Shown piece after piece: positions 56,080-64,000 of a stretch of DNA of 64,000 bases; position 1 is the stretch's first letter, and each line of letters opens with the position of its first letter. Position numbers and translations under genes: made by a program. The DNA is taken from assembly GCA_033964015.1 (NCBI GenBank), contig CM066917.1, positions 31,695,951-31,759,950 of the forward strand, given 5' to 3'. The notes below the pieces were generated by a model. It was not told the DNA's origin and searched no databases. It saw only the letters and a list, made by a program, of their open reading frames with translations. The stretch comes from Scolanthus callimorphus. Taxonomy: Eukaryota > Cnidaria > Anthozoa > Actiniaria > Edwardsiidae.

Positions 56080-56626
56080 ATACCACGCTACAGAACATTC
56101 AAGTCACTCGCGCGCCTTTTCTGGTATACACGCACACGAGACTTCAGGCGAGTGTGTATGCTAAGAAAATACAAGTGAAAAGTGGGGTTTTTGTAGTATG
56201 CCACTCGAAAGCATTGTATAACTATTTTATACCGCGCTACAGAAAATTAGAGCAACGTTTTACGTAAATGCGGTGCGCGATGGGAAGGTTGAGTGAAATA
56301 CTGCCGAATATACAACGCCATTCCTGCATGGCTGTTCCATATAATATTTGTACCCCCCCTATCGAGGAACTCCAAATTTTCTGAAAAAAGCTCTACCCCT
56401 GTGGAAATTCCAGACTTCTGTACAACCCCTGTGGAAATTCCTCATTCTCTTGTGTGCCTGTGGAAATTCCACAGTTGCAAATGAATACCCTGTGGAAATT
56501 CCTCATTCTCTTGTGGGCCAAACACAGCGACCCTGCGGAATTTTCAGGTTCCTCGATAGGGGGGGTACAAATTTGTTTTGGAACAGCCCAATTTCTGATC
56601 GGCTGTATTTTCTGTGGCGTGGTATT
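56080..56626. mobile_element. Nested MITEs (V1, V2 and an inner poly-C-ended element)
   Basis: A V1-like copy (about 56080-56228) is followed by a V2 copy beginning ATACCGCGCTACAGAAAATT and ending ATTTTCTGTGGCGTGGTAT (56229-56626). Inside V2 sits a third element, 56349-56571, with TTGTACCCCCCCTATCGAGG / CCTCGATAGGGGGGGTACAA ends and four internal CTGTGGAAATTCC-type repeats. Confidence 0.82.
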
Positions 56627-56989
56627 AAAAGTAACGTATATAATCTTTTAGAGAAGCAGGATATTAATATGTTTTTAAAGGTTTCAGGCCGTCTCACACA
56701 TCTAAATTATTTACCAGATTACAAAACAGTTAGCTACATTGAGAAGAATATTCGACTTGTCTCTTGTATTTTCGGACCAGAAAATACGGCCTGGACCGCA
56801 AGGCCTGGGTGCGTCTCAGCCGTGGACGAACTGATTGCTGTAAACCCGTGCGTTCCTCAGGTCCATTGCTGCGTGCGACAATAAATAATATGAAACACTT
56901 TTATAGCGCTTATATCAGTGTTCTAAGCGCTTCACATGGATTATAAAAAAGAAATATCTACAATCTGTATACACCTATTTCATAAATGG

Positions 56990-57219
56990 TTTGTACCATC
57001 ACAACTGTCCGTTGTAGCCCGCGATGCGTCATGGGAGGAAATATGTTTACTAAATCATGGACACTGGTTTTTACGATAAATAACCATATTTATCACCCTG
57101 TTTATACCAAATAATTCTACAAAAGACTACATCGCTCGCAATAAATTTTGCACTGGATAACAAGAGAATTTCTCCCATGAAGCACCGCGGGCTACAACAG
57201 GCAGTTGTGATGGTGCAAA
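56990..57219. mobile_element. Inverted-repeat MITE
   Basis: TTTGTACCATCACAACTGTC and CAGTTGTGATGGTGCAAA pair at the ends, then GTTGTAGCCCGCG / CGCGGGCTACAAC. About 230 bp. A SINE-tail fragment (TTATAGCGCTTATATC) precedes it at about 56897. Confidence 0.85.
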
Positions 57220-59022
57220 CTTTTCTGAAATAGCTGTAGACGAACATGATAAAAACACAAAATTACATGGTAATACAAATATTTACATGCAAACTCAATA
57301 AAATGACGCCTGCGGCGAATGTGGCCTGGCACAGATTCTGTAGCACATGATGCACTCCTGCCATGCCCCCCCCCCCCACCCAACCCCAATGGTCTGGTAG
57401 GCATTTCAGAGTTTGACGCACGATCAGATGGCTCCAGAGCGTCCTCGTCTGAGAGATTACACGAACAACGACGAGACCCTACTAGGATATGTCTGAAACT
57501 AGCCACAGGGGGCCCAAAAAACGGAAGCAAAAGCACCCGAGAAAAACAAACGCACCTGCCGAGAAGGTTGGAGGCGCCGTGGGCTACCAAGATTTTAACG
57601 GAAAAAGTACAAAAGCGCATAAAAACCGCAAAAAAGCAAAAACTATTACTCTTAGCAAAATCGACACCTAAGGCAACCTGCCGTGCCCTTGTTCCTTCCT
57701 CAGCGTCATCACCTTAATTTCTATCTTTAAATAATTTCGCGGAGCTCCACTTTTAAAGTCGAGTATAGTCTTAATATATAAGATAAGCTTGACGGAAAAT
57801 CTCGTCATACGTGAGCTTTGGCAAAACACTCACCGACTCCTCGAGGGCGATATCTTTCCCTTGGCAAACTCTTCGGTTTTATCACTGCTTCATATACATT
57901 TCACCGATTGCTGTATTCACCTTTTTCGTCTTTTAATTATTCCGAGAGCAATTTAAGAGTTTATTATGAGAGTACCTAGTGCGAATGTTGGTAGGTAGGC
58001 TACATCAGTTCTATTTAATTAAGTACTGTACTCAAGCTCGAGTGCCGACAAACAAAGATCTGAATTTGAACCATGAATTGCGGTGAATCCTTGCGCGTAT
58101 TCAATATCTACGATGCACGAACGCTTAAGTGAACACCGCATACCATATCAAGAGATAGCTACTGTTAGTGATAATTTCTATAGGAAAAGATTATCAGTGA
58201 CAAACATATATGAAGCACTTCTTAAAACGTGCTTGAAATATCGCATCCAGAGCGTCAAAACGTAGGATTGTTTGCTTGGCGGATAAAAAAAGAATACGAG
58301 TTGATATTAATATTACAAATAGTATTATATTCGTGGACAACGAGTGGTGCGAAGTGTCTAGCTTTTTTAAATGACAATATCGGAGGATTTATATTAAAAT
58401 CTCCGCACGACAGTCTGTATATTTATGTGTCATGACCTTTTGGAAAATCTCGACAATCTGACACGAAGAACCAAACTTTAAAAGATGACTTTCCTAAATC
58501 AATATTTTTAAGAATTGAAAATCTGGAGTAAAATCCGCATAGAAAAATAGGCGTGTCGGTATAGCGGTCTCTTCACAATATCGACGGGCGAAAGCTGACG
58601 GCTACGAATCACAAAATATAGGAATTACTTGGTCTCTTTTTAAACTGCTGTCTTCTCAAGTGAACGCACAACACGATAGCAATACCATCACTCAATTAAG
58701 AGGATTACTATCTAAAGCGCGCTAGGCGTCATAGGAACAAACTTTTAATACAAGATTTTCCGCAGGGGAGTACTATTATAATTGTCTCAAATAGTGGGTA
58801 GTGGCATAAAAACTAAATATTGGCCCGTAATCGTTTGAATTTCAAGGAAAATTTATATTGTACTGTTAATAAGTATTACTTGTAATTACTGATGTGCGTA
58901 TACTAGGCAGAAGGCAGGTGGAACCTTGGACTAGCCGTGTAATTACAACCCGAAAGATTCCCACGTATACACTTTAAACTTCAGCCGTCCGCACGCTAAC
59001 AATGTAAAGAGACGCTTGGCAA
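57220..59022. other. Upstream region of GPCR-2
   Basis: 1.8 kb without a recognisable gene. ORFs at 57192-57620 (-), 57319-57717 (+) and 57489-57671 (+) overlap in different frames and show only low-complexity basic sequence. A poly-C run is at 57365-57376. Confidence 0.45.
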
Positions 59023-60005
59023 ATGGATGCGAAAAACAACAGTTCTTGGTTGATCGATAACACCACTGTATCTGCGTGCTCTGAGGAGAGGATAGAGTTC
59101 AAACTGGCCAAGTATATCTTCTATGGAGTTATATTTATTGTCAGTTTAATCGGGAACTCGTTCGTGTGTTTCAACGTTTGGAAACGAACTCGCATGAAGA
59201 CGGTGATCAACTATTTCTTGGTGAATCTAGCAACTTGTGATCTGGCCTTTACGTCGATCTGTCTTCCTTTCGATATCCCGGTCCAGGAAAACTCGTTCAA
59301 ATGGCCGTATCATCCGTTTTTCTGCAAAGTGATTTTCCCGCTTCAGACGATGTGCGCGTTTGCGACAGTTTTCACGCTTGTCGCCATTGCGCTCAGTCGC
59401 CATCGAGCTGTAGTGCACCCCATGAAAAGACAACTCAGCCTCGCATCAACGCGCTTAGTTATCGGCGTGATATGGGTGCTGGCGATGCTCTGTGTTATCC
59501 CGTATGCCCTAGTCCTTGAGGTCAACTCAGAAACAAGACTATGTATCGAACACTGGCCTGAACCCGCAGCCTTGCATAGCCGCGTTTACACTCTATTTAT
59601 CTTCGTGGCCCAGTATGTCATCCCGCTTATCATCATATTTGGGCTTACATGGATATTTGCCGCGAATTGAGAAACAATCGCACGCGATTTCAAACGACGC
59701 CTCACTCTGCACGCGCCAGGGATTCGGAAAAAGTCCTTAAGATGGCGATGGCGGTTACACTTCTTTTCACTGTCTGCATGCTGCCCAACCATATCGTCTG
59801 GTTGTTACTCGATTTTCTGAATGCGCAGTATATTCAGTGCAATCGGTGGTTCCTCGTTGCAAATATCTGCGTTTTTATCAATAGCGCTGGAGACCCGGTC
59901 GTGTTTATAGCGTTTAATCAAAGGTACAGGGAGGAGTTTCTAAAGACGGTACCACGCTGTTGCAAAGAATGCGATAAACGAACAAACAGACACTGTGTGC
60001 GATAA
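59023..60005 (+). CDS. Rhodopsin-class GPCR 2, peptide-receptor-like, one frameshift
   Basis: Single-exon receptor read in two overlapping frames, 59023-59670 and 59649-60005. The first gives an N-terminus with glycosylation sites (NNSS, NTT), TM1 with LIGNSFVCFNVW, TM2 NYFLVNLATCDLAF, TM3 from FFCKVIFPLQTMC to ALSRHRAVVHP (SRH in place of DRY), TM4 and TM5 up to IPLIIIFGLTW. The second continues with ICRELRNNRTRF (ICL3), TM6 LLFTVCMLPNHIVWLLLDF and TM7 FINSAGDPVVFIAF (DPxxF in place of NPxxY), then a Cys-rich tail (CCKEC). One base is missing between about 59645 and 59660; restoring it yields about 326-328 residues with all seven helices. It resembles neuropeptide receptors of the RFamide/tachykinin type, with ligand unassigned. 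Intronless, as is common for cnidarian peptide receptors. Confidence 0.88.
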
Positions 60006-60475
60006 ACAGTCTTTGACTCAGGGAAACAGGAAACCTACATTAGGAACGAAAAATGCAAACAGCAGATAGAGTGAGTGTTATTTGGGTTTTACAGCTAGAC
60101 AGAGAATGCATAGTTGTACTACAACTTTTCGTGAGAAACCCAAAACGATCCAGCTGTAGCGATTCACTTAAAACCTACGCAATATGGTTGTATGGATTTT
60201 ATGCGAAGAATGGTATACGGCAATGAATAGCGGCAAGAAATGGGTAACACGAAAGTTGGTCAGGCGTTCAGTTTAATTCTGGAGGACTGGAGTAATGATG
60301 AGTGACGAACGGCTTACTGTTCATACTTATGTTTGAGCACAAAACCAGCACAGGGAATAACAAATCTAAAACACGAGTAGAAATTTTTAAAAAGTTAGAT
60401 CTAAATATGGTCTCGATTACAGGGAAAATGATATACATGACATCTCTTTGATTGAATTGTTATGTAGGCTTGGAC
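60006..60475. other. 3' side of GPCR-2, no gene seen
   Basis: AT-rich 3' flank with no ORF of note. Confidence 0.4.
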
Positions 60476-60688
60476 CAAACAAGTTCATTTTGGTTCTACT
60501 TCATTCAACAATTTGTTGAACGCGCGCCACGAATGATGTTGAACCGGGGTGTCAATCCAATTGATGTGATTGGTAGTAGGACCATGTTCATCAATGCTGA
60601 ATGAGCTTGACATCCCCGTTCAACATCACTCGACATGGCGCGTTCGACAAATGTTGAATGAAAGTGAACCAAATGTTGAACTGATTTG
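60476..60688. mobile_element. Inverted-repeat MITE with GTTGAAC/GTTCAAC motifs
   Basis: TTTTGGTTCTACTTCATTCA pairs with TGAATGAAAGTGAACCAAA. Inner arms ATGATGTTGAACCGGGGTGT / ACATCCCCGTTCAACATCA continue the symmetry. About 210 bp. Confidence 0.88.
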
Positions 60689-61950
60689 CTCCCAGCCTTA
60701 ACACAGGAAATATATTTTTTTTAATTTACACCCCTGCGGTGTCATATTCCGGTTGAAATATTAAAATATCATTAAAAGTTCACATTAAACGGTGATGAAA
60801 TCGTGTAAAAAAATGGAAAAAAATTCTGAGCTTAAAGCACATCTATAAAGTTTGTAAAATATAGTAGTAATTGACAAAATACATTCATGCGTCAATATTT
60901 ATAAGTTCCTTTTTAAGTGTTGTGTATGAGCAGACATAACAAGAAAACGCTTGATATTTTTCCATTTTTGGGGGCAACATCAACATGAATCAACATGAGA
61001 AAAGATAAGATGAAAGTAAATAGATTGGAGATCAACGTTTGAAACACCACGTACCTGAGAAGAAAATTCGAAAGGATACACAAATACTAAACAAATCGAA
61101 ACGAGAAAGTGAAAGACTTCGGCGCCGGAAACTCTAAGATATTTTGACTAGACATGGAAATGGAGTGAGGAGATAACACTGGTTTCGGTAGGTACGACAC
61201 GCTGGATGCGGGAAGGCAAAACTCAATTTAGTTTTCTTTTCAAAATGTAACATTAAAGTGTTGACTTCAAACTTGAACTTCAATATACAATTCTGTTTAA
61301 CTTTAGTAAAAGAGGAAACACTAAAAGATTGTACTGCGCCACCACGAATTCTAAACTGTGTTCAGCAAAAATGTCAAATATACAAAGAAAACAAGTGCAA
61401 TAGATCGATATAGATGTAAACGAACTTAAAATTGACAAGGAAAAATTATTTACTCTGTCGTTTGGGTAAGTGTTAATTAAAAGCCGTTTTCATTACAGAA
61501 TGCTTTCTAAAAAAGGCCTTAAGCATATAAAGAGTATTAAAAACAGGGATGGAAATGCAATTCATCTGCCCACAATGATTCAGCTACCGGTTTCATTGAT
61601 CGCTTCCACGAAACGCGAAGAACTTATTATTCGCAATTTTCCACCGAACTTATTATTATGGAGACGTAATATTTTAGGGGGAGGGGTTAGTCATAGGGGA
61701 GTTTCATTGTTTAGATTTGGCTCATTTGCAAAATCATCAAAAGAGAACCAGACATTTCAATGGAGCTCATAAAATGCCGAGTTATGAATATCAACGGACG
61801 AACACTCTTTTTTTTCTATAAGAACCGAGTTGATGAAGTTGAGATTTGAGTTTTTTGAAAAGTGTATATCATTTTACAGTTAAATCCGTTGTTTCGCGCT
61901 GCGAATCTTCAAAACGTCGCACTATTGACTGCACTAGGCGAAACAGGGCA
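60689..61950. other. Intergenic, AT-rich
   Basis: No recognisable gene. The ORF at 61470-61772 has no family features. The right edge (61915-61945: GACTGCACTAGGCGAAACAG, then GGCAAG) is the inverse of 1139-1168. Confidence 0.4.
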
Positions 61951-63003
61951 AGGACCTGATGGTAAGCGCCAGGACCTGATTGGTCCAGATGGTTAGGGCC
62001 TGACCTGATTGGCCCGGATGGTTAGGGCCTGGACCTGATTGGCCCGGATGGTTAGGGCCAGGACCTGATTGGTCCAGATGGTTAGGGCCTGGACCTGATT
62101 GGTCCAGATGGTTAGGGCCTGGACCTGATTGGCCCGGATGGTTAGGGCCAGGACCTGATTGGTCCAGATGGTTAGGGCCTGGACCTGATTGGCCCGGATG
62201 GTTAGGGCCAGGACCTGATTGGTCCAGATGGTTAGGGCCTGGACCTGATTGGTCCAGATGGTTAGGGCCAGGACCTGATTGGCCCGGATGGTTAGGGCCT
62301 GGACCTGATTGGCCCGGATGGTTAGGGCCTGGACCTGATTGGCCCGGATGGTTAGGGCCTGGACCTGATTGGCCCGGATGGTTAGGGCCAGGACCTGATT
62401 GGCCCGGATGGTTAGGGCCGGGACCTGATTGGCCCGGATGGTTAGGGCCAGGACCTGATTGGCCCAGATGGTTAGGGCCAGGACCTGACTGGTCCAGATG
62501 GTTAGGGCCAGGACCTGACTGGCCCGGATGGTTAGGGCCTGGACCTGATTGGCCCGGATGGTTAGGGCCTGGACCTGATTGGCCCGGATGGTTAGGGCCA
62601 GGACCTGATTGGTCCAGATGGTTAGGGCCTGGACCTGATTGGCCCGGATGGTTAGGGCCTGGACCTGATTGGCCCGGATGGTTAGGGCCTGGACCTGATT
62701 GGCCCGGATGGTTAGGGCCTGGACCTGATTGGCCCAGATGGTTAGGGCCTGGACCTGATTGGCCCGGATGGTTAGGGCCTGGACCTGATTGGCCAGATGG
62801 TTAGGGCCTGGACCTGATTGGCCCAGATGGTTAGGGCCAGGACCTGATTGGCCCGGATGGTAGGGCCAGGACCTGATTGGACCAGATGGTTAGGGCCAGG
62901 ACCTGATTGGCCCGGATGGTTAGGGCCAGGACCTGATTGGCCCGGATGGTTAGGGCCAGGACCTGATTGGCCCGGATGGTTAGGGCCTGGACCTGATTGG
63001 CCC
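61951..63003 (+). repeat. 30-bp minisatellite, about 35 units, each with a CCAAT site
   Basis: Unit GGACCTGATTGGCCCGGATG, then GTTAGGGCCT. Variants alternate CCCGG and TCCAG after ATTGG, and GGGCCT and GGGCCA. Because 30 is divisible by 3, all frames stay open, giving artefactual Gly-Pro-Trp ORFs on both strands. Nearly every unit has CTGATTGG, the inverse of CCAATCAG; two units carry GACTGG instead. Confidence 0.97.
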
Positions 63004-63088
63004 TTGGATTTGAAAGCCACGAGAAAAAGGCAAATGACCATACCAGAACACGTTTTTGGCTATACAAAAAGACATACTAGTGTGATTT

Positions 63089-63178
63089 GACTAAAACAAT
63101 TATTCCTCTCGCCCTGATGACTTCTGAGTCAATAGCTCTTTCGGCCTCGTAGGCTTCGCGCTCGAGGAATAATTGTTA
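63089..63178. repeat. Hairpin ACAATTATTCCTC / GAGGAATAATTGT
   Basis: Thirteen-base inverted ends about 90 bp apart, with partly paired CGAGCGC/GCCTCG sequence between. Adjoins the V2 copy on its right. Confidence 0.75.
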
Positions 63179-63180
63179 AG

Positions 63181-63317
63181 TAAACCATGCTACAGAAAAT
63201 TAAAGGCGTCTTACGTAAATGCAGTGGACGATGGGACGGGTTGAGTGGAATACCGCCGAATATACAACGTTATTCCTGCATTTTGATTGACTGTATTTTC
63301 TCTGTGGCATGGTATAA
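63181..63317. mobile_element. MITE family V2, copy 3
   Basis: ACCATGCTACAGAAAATTAA at the left and ATTTTCTCTGTGGCATGGTAT at the right. The inner CGATGGGACGGGTTGAGTGG matches the copy at 56229. Confidence 0.82.
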
Positions 63318-64000
63318 AGTATGATACTGGGCGGTTCTAGAATTCTGACCGGCAAGAAAGAGAGTCTAAAATTCTCATGCAAAGACGACAGCACAAGTGT
63401 GCTTAGCCTCGACATAAAGCTATTACTGACCTCCACTTCAACATTCAAGAGCTTGCACTCGAAGAAGAAACGGAACTGCTCAAAATACAAGATATATGCG
63501 TCTGGAAACAACAATGTCATTATAAATTGAGAGTCTAGAGCTACTTGAATTTAGTAGTAAATACGGAGCTAAGAGCAGCGCTTGAGACTTCAAGAGTCGG
63601 ATAGATTAAAGTCCAAAGCTCTGGGCATCATTTTATTTTTCATAAGAGTATAAATCGATATAAAGTGACCCAATAACCGCATTTAGATAATTATTGACGC
63701 AAGAGTGTATAAAGGGCTAAGAGTAAAGTACCATCAACAAAAAATGCCAGAGAAGCTCTAAATGGGGAATTACTTGCTGCTTTTGTGAACGAAAAGATTA
63801 GCCTCTTCATCTCAAATCAAAGCTACCGCTTGAAAAGCAAAAACAGGAAGTAGAGCGAAATATTGCGCGCGGAAGTCACAAAATGGGGAAAAATATAATG
63901 ACAGTAAGTTGTCCATAGAAGAAAATATACAATCCAATACTCGTAAGGGTTAATTAAGTTTGTGTGTTGATTAGAAATCCCGAAAATGAAAATGGTTCAA
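63318..64000. other. Window end, no gene seen
   Basis: AT-rich. The overlapping ORFs 63200-63520 (-) and 63321-63530 (+) have no recognisable features. Confidence 0.4.

Noticed and set aside
57192..57717. 142- and 132-residue ORFs on opposite strands
   Set aside because: Overlapping, low-complexity, basic or proline-rich, with no recognisable domain.
61951..63003. Possible CRISPR-like or satellite gene array
   Set aside because: Contiguous tandem repeat without spacers.
62772..63090. Repetitive Gly-Pro-rich ORFs on both strands
   Set aside because: Produced by the 30-bp minisatellite, whose length is a multiple of three; no start context, splice signals or unique sequence.

Overview
This is eukaryotic genomic DNA, most likely from an anthozoan cnidarian (sea anemone or coral). 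The genes have GT-AG introns and AT-rich intergenic DNA. There is an opsin of the anthozoan type, two further rhodopsin-class receptors, and a LINE with a restriction-like endonuclease of a kind common in corals and anemones. Small inverted-repeat elements (MITEs) are very dense. The species cannot be named from the sequence alone.

Layout. 1-1641: repeats. 1642-6348 (+): ataxin-3 deubiquitinase in 11 exons, carrying two 1-base deletions. 8077-15642, 18420-32307 and 33668-41207 (all -): three tandem paralogues of a secretory-pathway, EF-hand prolyl 4-hydroxylase (P4HTM type), 11 exons each with conserved exon sizes and phases. A and B are intact; C has a 1-base deletion in exon 10. Intron 6 of gene B holds a broken LINE with a restriction-like endonuclease, lying between two (TTA)n tracts, and a nested intronless TCTP-like gene. 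Intron 10 of gene C is a 46-bp minisatellite whose unit contains the exon-10 splice donor. 42678-44823 (+): ankyrin-repeat/SOCS-box protein in 3 exons. 45389-48964 (-): two-exon opsin, tail-to-tail with it. 54651-55385 (+): rhodopsin-class receptor lacking TM5-TM6. 59023-60005 (+): peptide-type rhodopsin-class receptor with one frameshift. 61951-63003: a 30-bp minisatellite, each unit holding a CCAAT (NF-Y type) site.

The genes do not form one pathway. The strongest local theme is the P4HTM array: all three copies keep the 2-oxoglutarate dioxygenase residues (H-x-D, distal H, and K ten residues later) and at least one EF-hand loop, so each could be a calcium-responsive, oxygen-dependent hydroxylase in the secretory pathway. 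Apparent 1-base deletions recur in otherwise well-conserved genes (ataxin-3 twice, P4HTM-C, opsin, GPCR-2). This suggests residual assembly error rather than independent gene death, but it needs read-level checking.
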